Assembly (NCBI GenBank): GCA_002469605.1
Contig: DKMV01000327.1
Span: 631-8,679, forward strand
Direction of reading: 5' to 3'
DNA length: 8,049 nt
From: Leclercia sp. UBA7405
GTDB lineage: Bacteria; Pseudomonadota; Gammaproteobacteria; Enterobacterales; Enterobacteriaceae
Shown: piece after piece, positions 1 to 6,699 of the stretch
How the letters are laid out: each line of letters opens with the position of its first letter
Position numbering within the stretch: position 1 is the first letter of the stretch
The notes under the pieces: model-generated
What the model saw: only the letters and a program-made list of their open reading frames with translations
The model's database searches: none
What the model was told of the DNA's origin: nothing
Position numbers and translations under genes: made by a program

Positions 1-663
1 TCGAAGAATGCGCAGGGTGAACTGGTGGGTTTTGACATCGATCTAGCTAAAGAGCTGTGCAAACGTATCAAAACCGAGTGTACCTTCGTTGAGAATCCGC
101 TGGATGCGCTGATCCCGTCGCTGAAAGCGAAGAAAATCGACGCCATTATGTCCTCGCTCTCCATCACCGAAAAACGCCAGCAGGAAATTGCCTTTACCGA
201 CAAGCTCTATGCAGCGGACTCCCGTCTGGTTGTTGCGAAGTCTGCCGATATTCAGCCGACCCTGGAATCTCTGAAGGGCAAACGCGTGGGCGTACTGCAG
301 GGCACGACGCAGGAAACCTACGGCAATGAGCACTGGGCGCCAAAAGGGATTGAGATCGTCTCTTATCAGGGCCAGGAGAATATCTACGCCGACCTGACCG
401 CCGGGCGCATCGACGCCGCCTTCCAGGACGAAGTTGCCGCCAGCGAAGGCTTCCTGAAGCAGCCGGTAGGTAAAGATTACAAATTCGGCGGCCCGTCCAT
501 CAAAGACGAGAAGCTATTCGGCGTGGGCACCGGTATGGGGCTGCGCAAAGAAGACAACGAACTGCGTGAAGCGCTGAATAAAGCCTTTGCCGAGATGCGT
601 GCCGATGGCACCTATGAGAAGCTCGCCAAAAAGTATTTTGATTTCGACGTATACGGCGGTTAA
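1..663 (+). CDS. hisJ: HisJ, periplasmic histidine-binding protein (3' part, start lies outside the window)
   Basis: Substrate-binding subunit of the histidine ABC transporter; it binds L-histidine in the periplasm and delivers it to HisQMP. The reading frame is open from base 1 and ends in TAA. The 220 residues present line up with E. coli HisJ from about mature residue 19, so the signal peptide and the first ~18 mature residues are missing. The cysteines at window residues 20 and 27 correspond to the Cys38-Cys45 disulfide of mature HisJ. The SSLS motif at residues 51-54 and Arg59 correspond to the ligand-contacting Ser69-Ser72 and Arg77, and the Asp in AAFQDEVA corresponds to Asp161. The GTG at base 25 is internal, not a start. 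The close paralogue ArgT is the only real alternative; the overall match and the hisQMP genes directly downstream favour hisJ. Confidence 0.97.
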   Translation, partial: SKNAQGELVGFDIDLAKELCKRIKTECTFVENPLDALIPSLKAKKIDAIMSSLSITEKRQQEIAFTDKLYAADSRLVVAKSADIQPTLESLKGKRVGVLQGTTQETYGNEHWAPKGIEIVSYQGQENIYADLTAGRIDAAFQDEVAASEGFLKQPVGKDYKFGGPSIKDEKLFGVGTGMGLRKEDNELREALNKAFAEMRADGTYEKLAKKYFDFDVYGG

Positions 664-683
664 GCCCGCTTAATAACGTGCGG

Positions 684-704
684 CCCCTCCCAAAGCGGGA
701 GGGG
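684..704 (+). promoter_or_regulatory. GC-rich hairpin in the hisJ-hisQ gap, probable mRNA-stabilising or attenuating structure
   Basis: CCCCTCCC (684-691) and GGGAGGGG (697-704) form a perfect 8-bp stem around the 5-nt loop AAAGC, 20 nt after the hisJ stop. No T-run follows, so it is not a typical Rho-independent terminator. In Salmonella the same gap carries REP sequences reported to protect upstream hisJ mRNA, giving much more binding protein than membrane components. This hairpin is not an obvious REP but sits where it could do the same job; that role is inferred. Confidence 0.6.
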
Positions 705-744
705 ATAAGACACGGACTACCACACTCACGACAGGGCGGGCGGT

Positions 745-1431
745 ATGCTGTACGGATTTTCTGGCGTTATTTTACAAGGGGCGCTGGTCACCCTGGAGCT
801 GGCGATCAGCTCCGTAGTACTGGCGGTGCTGATAGGCCTTGCGGGGGCGGGGGCAAAGCTTTCGGCCAACCGCGCTCTGGCGCTGATTTTTGAAGGTTAC
901 ACCACCCTGATTCGCGGCGTGCCTGACCTGGTGTTGATGCTGCTGATCTTCTACGGCCTGCAAATCGCCCTGAATGGGATTACCGATGCCGTCGGCATGG
1001 GTCAGATCGATATCGATCCCATGGTGGCCGGTATCATCACCCTGGGCTTTATCTACGGCGCCTACTTTACGGAAACCTTTCGCGGTGCCTACCTGGCGGT
1101 GCCAAAAGGCCATATCGAGGCGGCCACCGCCTTTGGTTTTACCTCATCCCAGACCTTCCGCCGCATTATGTTTCCGGCCATGATGCGCTTCGCGCTGCCG
1201 GGCATCGGCAATAACTGGCAGGTTATCCTGAAAGCCACGGCGCTGGTTTCGCTGCTGGGGCTGGAGGATGTGGTCAAAGCCACCCAGCTGGCCGGGAAAA
1301 GCACCTGGGAACCCTTTTACTTCGCCGTCGTTTGCGGCGTGATTTATCTGGTGTTTACCACCGTCTCCAATGGTGTACTGCTTCTGCTCGAGCGTCGCTA
1401 CTCCGTGGGTGTGAAGAGGGCTGACCTGTGA
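745..1431 (+). CDS. hisQ: HisQ, histidine ABC transporter permease subunit
   Basis: One of the two inner-membrane permease subunits of the histidine (and, with ArgT, lysine/arginine/ornithine) ABC importer; it pairs with HisM to form the channel. The 228 residues equal the length of E. coli HisQ and match it along the whole sequence. Hydrophobic segments lie at roughly residues 10-32, 55-76, 93-112, 150-172 and 190-215, fitting the five-helix topology of this family. The cytoplasmic EAA loop that docks on HisP begins at residue 125 (EAATAFGF) and runs to about 155. The ATG start is preceded only by a weak G-rich ribosome site. The stop overlaps the hisM start by three bases (GTGA), so hisM translation is probably coupled. 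Confidence 0.97.
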   Translation: MLYGFSGVILQGALVTLELAISSVVLAVLIGLAGAGAKLSANRALALIFEGYTTLIRGVPDLVLMLLIFYGLQIALNGITDAVGMGQIDIDPMVAGIITLGFIYGAYFTETFRGAYLAVPKGHIEAATAFGFTSSQTFRRIMFPAMMRFALPGIGNNWQVILKATALVSLLGLEDVVKATQLAGKSTWEPFYFAVVCGVIYLVFTTVSNGVLLLLERRYSVGVKRADL

Positions 1432-2144
1432 TCGAGATTATTCAGGAGTACTGGAAATCGCTGCTGTGGACCGACGGCTATCGTTTTACCGGCGTAGCCA
1501 TCACCCTGTGGCTGCTGATTTCATCCGTGGTGATGGGCGGCATTCTGGCGGTGTTTCTTGCCATCGGCCGCGTGTCGAACAACAAATTTATCCGCTTCCC
1601 GATCTGGCTCTTTACCTACATCTTTCGCGGTACGCCGCTGTACGTCCAGCTGCTGGTGTTCTACTCCGGTATGTATACGCTTGAGATCGTGAAGGGCACC
1701 GAAATGCTGAACGCCTTCTTCCGCAGCGGGCTGAACTGTACCGTGCTGGCGCTGACGCTTAATACCTGCGCCTATACCACCGAAATTTTTGCCGGGGCGA
1801 TCCGCTCTGTGCCTTACGGTGAAATTGAGGCGGCGCGCGCCTATGGCTTCTCATCGGTGAAGCTCTACCGCTGCATTATTTTGCCTTCGGCGCTGCGTAT
1901 TGCGCTGCCGGCCTACAGCAACGAAGTGATCCTGATGCTGCACTCCACGGCGCTGGCCTTTACCGCCACCGTGCCGGATCTGCTGAAAATTGCCCGGGAT
2001 ATTAACTCGGCCACCTATCAGCCCTTTACCGCATTCGGCATCGCCGCCGTGCTGTACCTGATTATCTCCTATGTCCTGATTAGCCTCTTCCGCAAGGCGG
2101 AAAAACGCTGGCTGCAGCATATCAAACCTACTTCGTCGCACTGA
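1428..2144 (+). CDS. hisM: HisM, histidine ABC transporter permease subunit
   Basis: Second membrane subunit of the histidine importer and partner of HisQ. The 238 residues equal E. coli HisM in length and match throughout. Hydrophobic segments lie at roughly residues 22-46, 58-83, 102-124, 155-180 and 200-222. The EAA loop that contacts HisP starts at residue 134 (EAARAYGF). The start codon is GTG inside the GTGA overlap with the hisQ stop, giving the N-terminus MIEI that aligns with the E. coli protein; no alternative ATG fits. The overlap implies translational coupling and about equal HisQ and HisM production. Only 4 nt separate its TGA from the first hisP ATG. Confidence 0.97.
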   Translation: MIEIIQEYWKSLLWTDGYRFTGVAITLWLLISSVVMGGILAVFLAIGRVSNNKFIRFPIWLFTYIFRGTPLYVQLLVFYSGMYTLEIVKGTEMLNAFFRSGLNCTVLALTLNTCAYTTEIFAGAIRSVPYGEIEAARAYGFSSVKLYRCIILPSALRIALPAYSNEVILMLHSTALAFTATVPDLLKIARDINSATYQPFTAFGIAAVLYLIISYVLISLFRKAEKRWLQHIKPTSSH

Positions 2145-2148
2145 GAAC

Positions 2149-2925
2149 ATGATGGCTGAGAACAAACTAAACGTTATCGATTTGCACAAGCGCTACGGCG
2201 AACATGAAGTGCTGAAAGGGGTCTCGCTGCAGGCCAACGCGGGCGATGTGATCAGTATTATCGGCTCGTCCGGTTCCGGGAAGAGTACCTTCCTGCGCTG
2301 CATTAACTTCCTCGAAAAGCCGAGCGAAGGCTCCATTGTGGTGAGCGGCGAGAACATCAACCTGGTGCGTGATAAAGACGGCCAGCTGAAGGTAGCGGAT
2401 AAGCACCAGCTGCGTCTGCTGCGTACCCGTCTGACCATGGTGTTCCAGCATTTTAACCTCTGGAGCCACATGACGGTGCTGGAGAACGTGATGGAAGCGC
2501 CGATTCAGGTACTGGGCCTAAGCAAGCAGGAGGCCCGCGCCCGGGCGGAGAAGTACCTGGCGAAAGTGGGCATCGACGCGCGCCAGCAGATTAAATATCC
2601 AGTGCATCTCTCCGGCGGTCAGCAGCAGCGTGTCTCCATCGCCCGCGCGCTGGCGATGGAGCCGGAAGTGCTGCTCTTTGACGAACCGACCTCCGCGCTG
2701 GATCCGGAGCTGGTGGGTGAAGTGCTGCGCATTATGCAGCAGCTCGCCGAAGAGGGGAAAACCATGGTGGTGGTGACGCACGAGATGGGCTTTGCCCGTA
2801 ACGTTTCTAACCACGTTATTTTTCTGCATCAGGGGAAGATCGAGGAGCAGGGGCATCCGGATGAGGTGCTGGCGAATCCGAAAAGCCCGCGGTTGCAGCA
2901 GTTTTTGAAGGGATCGTTGAAGTAG
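2149..2925 (+). CDS. hisP: HisP, histidine ABC transporter ATP-binding subunit
   Basis: ATPase of the histidine importer; it acts as a homodimer on the cytoplasmic face of HisQM. All motifs are intact in 258 residues: aromatic A-loop Tyr16, Walker [10 protein letters not shown] (39-47), Q-loop Gln100, signature LSGGQ (154-158), Walker B LLFDE with catalytic Glu179, D-loop SALD (182-185) and H-loop His211. These positions agree with the well-studied Salmonella HisP. The insertion after residue 70 (VRDKDGQL) is typical of polar amino acid importers. Two consecutive ATG codons (2149 and 2152) could both start it; the first gives the MM N-terminus seen in E. coli. It is the last gene of the operon, followed by the palindromic region at 2926-3323 with no clear intrinsic terminator. 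Confidence 0.97.
   Translation: MMAENKLNVIDLHKRYGEHEVLKGVSLQANAGDVISIIGSSGSGKSTFLRCINFLEKPSEGSIVVSGENINLVRDKDGQLKVADKHQLRLLRTRLTMVFQHFNLWSHMTVLENVMEAPIQVLGLSKQEARARAEKYLAKVGIDARQQIKYPVHLSGGQQQRVSIARALAMEPEVLLFDEPTSALDPELVGEVLRIMQQLAEEGKTMVVVTHEMGFARNVSNHVIFLHQGKIEEQGHPDEVLANPKSPRLQQFLKGSLK
2709..2716 (+). other. Chi-like octamer GCTGGTGG inside hisP
   Basis: An exact copy of the E. coli Chi recombination octamer lies on the plus strand in the codons just after the Walker B/D-loop region of hisP. Chi modulates RecBCD in E. coli and related enterics. Such octamers are common in coding sequence, so this is a sequence match, not evidence of a local function. Confidence 0.5.
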
Positions 2926-2948
2926 TTATGCTTTTTCCTACAGCGGTA

Positions 2949-2984
2949 GCGTTGCGTAATAAAATAACATTATTACAGCGACGC
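2949..2984. repeat. Bulged 14-bp hairpin shortly after hisP
   Basis: GTAATAA (2956-2962) pairs with TTATTAC (2970-2976) around a 7-nt loop. The stem continues below a single unpaired A (2977) as GCGTTGC (2949-2955) with GCGACGC (2978-2984), including one G.T wobble. It starts 23 nt after the hisP stop. With no T-run behind it, it looks more like a 3'-end-protecting or Rho-boundary structure than an intrinsic terminator. Confidence 0.55.
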
Positions 2985-3163
2985 CCTGGTCCGGCTGAAA
3001 ATCGCCGAAGCGTTGACCGCAGGCCGGGGCGAGGCGCATGGATGCGCCGAGAGGGCGTGACCTACAGGGATGTAGGATCACACCCGACCCGATAGCCGGA
3101 GGGCATAAGCTGAGGGTACCGCGAAGCGGCGATTTTCTTTGCCGGTAGCCCGGGTTGCCAGGG
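2984..3163 (+). repeat. Branched palindromic element with three GGA-loop hairpins
   Basis: An 11-bp perfect closing stem joins GAAAATCGCCG (2997-3007) to CGGCGATTTTC (3127-3137). It is extended outward by CCGGC (2991-2995)/GCCGG (3141-3145) and possibly CCCTGG (2984-2989)/CCAGGG (3158-3163). Inside are three small hairpins: GGCGCA-TGGA-TGCGCC (3033-3048), CCTACA-GGGA-TGTAGG (3061-3076) and GCC-GGAG-GGC (3095-3104). Read on the hisP-sense strand all three loops expose GGA, spaced 28 and 30 nt apart. The structure is seen directly in the sequence; whether it is transcribed is unknown. Confidence 0.6.
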
Positions 3164-3190
3164 TGGTGGCGATGAGCCACCACCCTGGCA
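3156..3190. repeat. Perfect 15-bp hairpin
   Basis: TGCCAGGGTGGTGGC (3156-3170) and its exact reverse complement (3176-3190) enclose the 5-nt loop GATGA. It lies in the middle of the convergent hisP/GNAT interval and would form in transcripts from either strand. No T-run follows on either side, so intrinsic termination is unlikely. Its left arm competes with the outermost helix of the branched element. Confidence 0.7.
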
Positions 3191-3277
3191 CGTTCACCGG
3201 TTCAGGTGGAACAGAAAAGCAGGGAACGTGAAGTGAACGGAACCACCGCCGTAGCCGCATGTTCCCCCTCACCCCGG

Positions 3278-3299
3278 CCCTCTCCCTCAAGGGAGAGGG
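3278..3299. repeat. CCCTCTCCC/GGGAGAGGG intergenic repeat hairpin
   Basis: CCCTCTCCC (3278-3286) and GGGAGAGGG (3291-3299) make a perfect 9-bp stem with loop TCAA. It is preceded by CCCTCACCCCGG, a combination I recognise as a very common intergenic repeat in Enterobacter, Klebsiella and other gammaproteobacteria. It sits 25 nt beyond the GNAT stop codon on that gene's strand and so may mark the 3' end of that transcript. The recognition is from memory, not a search. Confidence 0.65.
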
Positions 3300-3323
3300 G
3301 GAGGACGGTGCCCATAACAGGCT

Positions 3324-3854
3324 TCATTTGGTTGCTGAAGGCATTAGCTCCAGCCGATACACCCAGTCATCAAACCACTCCCCGTTGATCTCATACGCCT
3401 GTTCCAGCACCTGGGTGCGCACAAATCCCGCTTTCTCTAATACCCGCACCGAGCCGCCGTTATCCGCCAGTACGTACGCATTTATCGCCTTAACTCCGGC
3501 GCGGGCAAAGGCATACTCGCATACCGCCCGCAGCGCCTCGCTGGCAAACCCCTTCCCCTGGGCCTGAGGAACAATGGTATAGCCGATATCCGCCTCTTCG
3601 GGATGGTGCTCGCTGATTCGCAGGCCAATATCCCCCAGCGGCGTCTCATCGTCATGCTGGCGGATCACAAAGAGGTGCGGCTCTGCCAGGCGCAGGGCAA
3701 ACAGGCGTCGGGTCTCTTTCTCGGGAGCAATGGCGGCCATAAAGCGCATGATGGCGGGGTCTTCCCGCAGGCTGCGGAAAAAGGGCCAGTCGGCGGGTTC
3801 AAAAGGGGAGAGGGTGAGCCGGGGTGTGGTAATTATCGCCATAGTCATGCCCAT
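3324..3854 (-). CDS. GNAT-family N-acetyltransferase, RimJ/RimL-like
   Basis: Predicted cytoplasmic acetyl-CoA-dependent N-acetyltransferase of 176 residues, a usual length for the RimJ/RimL-type GNAT group. The N-terminus has the family's TPRLTLSPF strand (residues 10-18). Motif A with the acetyl-CoA pyrophosphate loop is QAQGKGFA (97-104), preceded by the beta-4 segment DIGYTIVP (89-96). The C-terminal motif DNGGSVRVLEKAGF (131-144) and the closing WFDDWVYRLEL strand are also typical. The substrate (protein N-terminus, antibiotic or small molecule) cannot be told from the sequence. The start is uncertain: in-frame ATGs at 3854, 3848 and 3842 all lack a good ribosome site, and the last gives MAIITTPRL, a typical family N-terminus. 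It lies 44 nt after yfcH and may be translated from the same transcript. Confidence 0.88.
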   Translation of the reverse strand: MGMTMAIITTPRLTLSPFEPADWPFFRSLREDPAIMRFMAAIAPEKETRRLFALRLAEPHLFVIRQHDDETPLGDIGLRISEHHPEEADIGYTIVPQAQGKGFASEALRAVCEYAFARAGVKAINAYVLADNGGSVRVLEKAGFVRTQVLEQAYEINGEWFDDWVYRLELMPSATK

Positions 3855-3898
3855 ACAGAGAGTCAGGCGAAATAAAGTACCATACCCGGCCGCGGAGC

Positions 3899-4792
3899 TT
3901 AACCCGCTACATCTGACAGGGCCTCTTCCAGATCGTGCCAGCGGAACGCGAAGCCCGCCGCCTCGAGGCGTTTTGGCAGGGCGCGCTGCCCGCCCAGCAC
4001 CAGCACCGCCGATTCCCCCATCATCAGGCGTACCGCCGTGGCCGGGGCGCGAATTACCGCCGGGCGATGCAGGGCGTGGCCGAGGGCGTGAGCAAACTGC
4101 TCGTTGCGTACCGGGTAGGGGGAGACCATATTGAACGGGCCGCGCAGATCGTTATCCAGCAGCCAGAGAATACCGTTGACCATATCGTCGATATGGATCC
4201 AGGCCAGATACTGACGGCCATTGCCAATCGGGCCGCCAAGGCCGAGCTTAAAGACCGGCAGCATCTTCGCCAGAATGCCGCCTTTCGGCGCCAGTACCAC
4301 GCCGGTGCGCAGCAGGCAGACCCGGGTCTTGTCGCTTTGCGCGCCGCAGGCGATCTGCTCCCAGCGGGCGCAGAGTTTATGGGTAAATTCGTTATGCGGT
4401 GGCTCCTCTTCGGTAACAACCACTTCGCCAAGATCGCCGTAATAGCCCGCCGCCGAGCCGGAAATCAGCACCGACGGCGGGTTTTCACTAGCCTTGATGA
4501 GATCAACCAACCGCTGGGTGAGTTGCCAGCGGCTGTTGCATAAACGCTGCTTCTGATCGTCGGTCCAGCGCTTGTCGGCGATAGGCTCACCCGCAAGGTT
4601 GATAACGGCGTCAAAGCCATCAAGATTCTTCTGCTCCGCCAGCCCCTTCCAGATATCCACCTGGCTGCCGAGCCTCTGGCGCGCTTTTTCCGGACTGCGC
4701 GTCACCACGGTAACGGCGTGGCCCAACTGCTGCAGGCGGGGGATAAGATGGCGGCCAATCAGGCCGGTGCCACCGGTGAGCAGAATCTTCAT
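3899..4792 (-). CDS. yfcH: YfcH, SDR39U1-type NAD(P)-binding epimerase-like protein
   Basis: Member of the atypical (extended-like) short-chain dehydrogenase/reductase family with a C-terminal DUF1731 domain; the physiological substrate is not established. The 297 residues equal E. coli YfcH and align end to end. The Rossmann nucleotide loop is TGGTGLIG (6-13), followed by the cofactor-contacting INLAGEPI (64-71) and [10 protein letters not shown] (111-120). The conserved region [13 protein letters not shown] (192-204) is intact. DUF1731 covers about residues 248-294, ending in the [14 protein letters not shown] signature (272-285). The ATG is preceded by GGAGG at 4-nt spacing. The gene starts 19 nt after the folX stop, so the two are surely co-transcribed. 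Relatives of this family are linked to cell division in plants and cyanobacteria (GC1/SulA-like); that link is not transferable here. Confidence 0.95.
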   Translation of the reverse strand: MKILLTGGTGLIGRHLIPRLQQLGHAVTVVTRSPEKARQRLGSQVDIWKGLAEQKNLDGFDAVINLAGEPIADKRWTDDQKQRLCNSRWQLTQRLVDLIKASENPPSVLISGSAAGYYGDLGEVVVTEEEPPHNEFTHKLCARWEQIACGAQSDKTRVCLLRTGVVLAPKGGILAKMLPVFKLGLGGPIGNGRQYLAWIHIDDMVNGILWLLDNDLRGPFNMVSPYPVRNEQFAHALGHALHRPAVIRAPATAVRLMMGESAVLVLGGQRALPKRLEAAGFAFRWHDLEEALSDVAG

Positions 4793-4811
4793 ACAACCTC
4801 CAGGGTTGCGC

Positions 4812-5174
4812 TTAGCTCTGCCAGCTTAACGTCATAGAGACGGAGTCGGCATAACGCAGCGCGTGAAGTTTATCGATCTCGACCTCAGCATAGGTGACCC
4901 AGTGATGTTCGCGTGCGATGTCGAGCACATCCTGAGTTAATTTTTCCAGCAAAGAAAAACGGTTATTTTCAACCAGCTGGATAATGCTCTTGGTAATGGT
5001 GCGGTAGTTCAGCGCATCATTGATATCTTCGCTGGCGCGCGCTTTATCGGCGGGATAATGGATAGTCACATTAATGACAATATCCTGACGATTGGCGCGC
5101 TCCTCTTCTTTGATACCGATAAAAGTGCGCAGGCGTAAATTTTTAATTCTGATTATTGCGTCTTGCCGGGACAT
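4812..5174 (-). CDS. folX: FolX, dihydroneopterin triphosphate 2'-epimerase
   Basis: Epimerises 7,8-dihydroneopterin triphosphate at C2' to the dihydromonapterin form, leading to tetrahydromonapterin in enterics. It is a small T-fold (FolB-like) enzyme working as an octamer in the cytosol. With the start at 5174 the protein has 120 residues, exactly the E. coli length. Tyr57, Glu77 (LLEKL) and Lys102 ([10 protein letters not shown]) correspond by family alignment to the pterin-site residues Tyr54, Glu74 and Lys100 of FolB. An upstream in-frame ATG at 5207 would add 11 residues but has no ribosome site, whereas 5174 has GGAGGAA at 7 nt. The gene lies between yfcG (60 nt gap) and yfcH (19 nt gap) on the same strand. 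Confidence 0.96.
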   Translation of the reverse strand: MSRQDAIIRIKNLRLRTFIGIKEEERANRQDIVINVTIHYPADKARASEDINDALNYRTITKSIIQLVENNRFSLLEKLTQDVLDIAREHHWVTYAEVEIDKLHALRYADSVSMTLSWQS

Positions 5175-5181
5175 TGCAGGC

Positions 5182-5188
5182 TTCCTCC
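5182..5188 (-). promoter_or_regulatory. folX ribosome binding site
   Basis: GGAGGAA on the minus strand stands 7 nt before the ATG at 5174. It is the strongest Shine-Dalgarno sequence in the window and decides in favour of the 120-residue FolX over the longer frame starting at 5207. Confidence 0.85.
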
Positions 5189-5234
5189 GTGTCATGATCG
5201 CCACCATAATACATGAGGATGCACCAGAAAACGC

Positions 5235-5864
5235 TTATAACTGCTGCGCTTTCTGCATCGCCAGCCCGGTTGCCGGACGGGTGCGAATGCGCTCAAACCA
5301 GTTGTTCACCGCCGGCCAGGTCGCCAGGTCAACGCGCTGGCGCACGTGGCCATTTACCCAGGGCCAGCAGGCGATATCGGCAATGCTGTAGTGATCCCCA
5401 CCGAGCCAGGGCGATTTCTCCAGTCGTTTATTCAGCACGTTGTACAGCCGCTGGGTTTCAACCTGGAAGCGCTCTATGGCGTAGGGGATTGGCTGAGGAG
5501 CGTGATAATTAAAATGGTGGCTCTGCCCGAGCATCGGCCCAAGCCCGCTCACCTGCCAGAATAGCCACTGGAGCGTAACGTGCCGCTCACGCAACTCTCC
5601 GCTCAGCAGTTTGCCCGTCTTTTCTGCCAGGTAGAGCAGAATTTCGCCCGACTCAAACAGGCTCAGGGGCGCGCCGCCATCTTCAGGGGCATGATCGACG
5701 ATGGCCGGAATTTTATTGTTCGGTGAAATCGCGAGGAATTCGGGCTGGAACTGTTCGCCCCTGCTGATCTCCACGGGAATCGGGCGGTAATCCAGCTGGG
5801 CCTCTTCCAGAAACAGGAAAATCTTTTGGCCGTTCGGGGTGGGGGCATAGTAGAGGTCAATCAT
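5235..5864 (-). CDS. yfcG: YfcG, Nu-class glutathione transferase-like disulfide-bond oxidoreductase
   Basis: Cytosolic GST-fold protein whose E. coli orthologue is a glutathione-dependent disulfide reductase (Nu-class GST) with little classical transferase activity. The start at 5864 gives 209 residues, a few fewer than the 215 of E. coli; the C-terminal tail is the shorter part. The N-terminal thioredoxin-like domain (about 1-85) keeps Thr9 and Asn11, reported as important in the E. coli enzyme, the Ile52-cisPro53 motif and the gamma-glutamyl-binding Glu71-Ser72. The helical C-terminal domain contains SIADIACWPWV, the conserved N-capping/hydrophobic staple region. A frame continuing upstream to 6002 is only the promoter region read through. 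A ribosome site CAGGAG lies 5 nt before the ATG. It is divergent from yfcF and heads the folX-yfcH strand. Confidence 0.95.
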   Translation of the reverse strand: MIDLYYAPTPNGQKIFLFLEEAQLDYRPIPVEISRGEQFQPEFLAISPNNKIPAIVDHAPEDGGAPLSLFESGEILLYLAEKTGKLLSGELRERHVTLQWLFWQVSGLGPMLGQSHHFNYHAPQPIPYAIERFQVETQRLYNVLNKRLEKSPWLGGDHYSIADIACWPWVNGHVRQRVDLATWPAVNNWFERIRTRPATGLAMQKAQQL

Positions 5865-5869
5865 TACAA

Positions 5870-5875
5870 CTCCTG
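5870..5875 (-). promoter_or_regulatory. yfcG ribosome binding site
   Basis: CAGGAG on the minus strand, 5 nt before the ATG at 5864. It fixes the yfcG start and excludes the 46-residue N-terminal extension that the open frame would otherwise allow. Confidence 0.8.
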
Positions 5876-5903
5876 TTATAACAATGTTCGCATCACAGGA
5901 TCG

Positions 5904-5909
5904 AGTATA
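5904..5909 (-). promoter_or_regulatory. Candidate -10 element for yfcG
   Basis: TATACT on the minus strand matches the sigma-70 -10 consensus at five of six positions and would place the transcription start about 33 nt before the yfcG ATG. No good -35 is seen at the expected distance (about 5926-5933), so the promoter may be weak or need an activator. Confidence 0.35.
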
Positions 5910-5910
5910 G

Positions 5911-6670
<760 letters not shown>

Positions 6671-6687
6671 GGGCGCAAGTGCTATTA

Positions 6688-6693
6688 AAGGAG
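6688..6693 (+). promoter_or_regulatory. yfcE ribosome binding site
   Basis: AAGGAG lies 6 nt before the ATG at 6700. It supports that start and rules out the upstream in-frame start at 6679, which would place the ribosome site inside the coding sequence. Confidence 0.85.
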
Positions 6694-6699
6694 TTTGCG

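Larger units (their letters stand above)
2926..3323. repeat. Palindrome-rich intergenic region between convergent hisP and the GNAT gene
   Basis: About 400 bp with no credible gene. Several inverted repeats follow one another: a bulged hairpin (2949-2984), a branched element (2984-3163), a perfect 15-bp hairpin (3156-3190), two competing 7-bp pairings (3189-3239) and a CCCTCTCCC hairpin (3278-3299). The branched part resembles the class of dispersed palindromic intergenic elements of enterobacteria, but I cannot name its family; it does not look like ERIC. Open frames here show the low-complexity Arg/Pro-rich translation typical of palindromic DNA and are not annotated. No transposase or target-site duplication was recognised. 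Confidence 0.75.

Noticed and set aside
25..27. GTG as a start codon for hisJ
   Set aside because: The frame is open upstream to base 1 and those residues align with mature HisJ, so this is an internal valine.
2952..2980. Possible promoter upstream of the GGA-hairpin element
   Set aside because: TTGCGT and AT-rich hexamers are present, but no pair has acceptable spacing and the AT-rich part is accounted for by the bulged hairpin.
2984..3163. ERIC element
   Set aside because: The core ERIC sequence as I know it is not present; length and internal hairpins also differ.
2938..3183. 81-residue minus-strand open frame in the hisP/GNAT gap
   Set aside because: It runs through the palindromic element, has a biased Arg/Pro/Gly/Cys composition and no ribosome site. 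Such frames are recurrent artefacts of intergenic repeats.
3078..3388. Small open frames on both strands around the CCCTCTCCC repeat
   Set aside because: They consist of translated repeat sequence or overlap the well-supported GNAT gene in another frame; no domain is recognisable.
3935..4543. 202-residue plus-strand frame opposite yfcH
   Set aside because: Antisense shadow in GC-rich coding DNA; yfcH has intact Rossmann and DUF1731 motifs on the other strand.
5175..5207. 11-residue N-terminal extension of FolX
   Set aside because: No ribosome site for the upstream ATG, whereas the start at 5174 has GGAGGAA at good spacing and gives the family length of 120 residues.
5190..5230. Separate folX promoter on the minus strand (TATTAT-like -10)
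   Set aside because: No -35 at a fitting distance; co-transcription from yfcG explains folX expression equally well.
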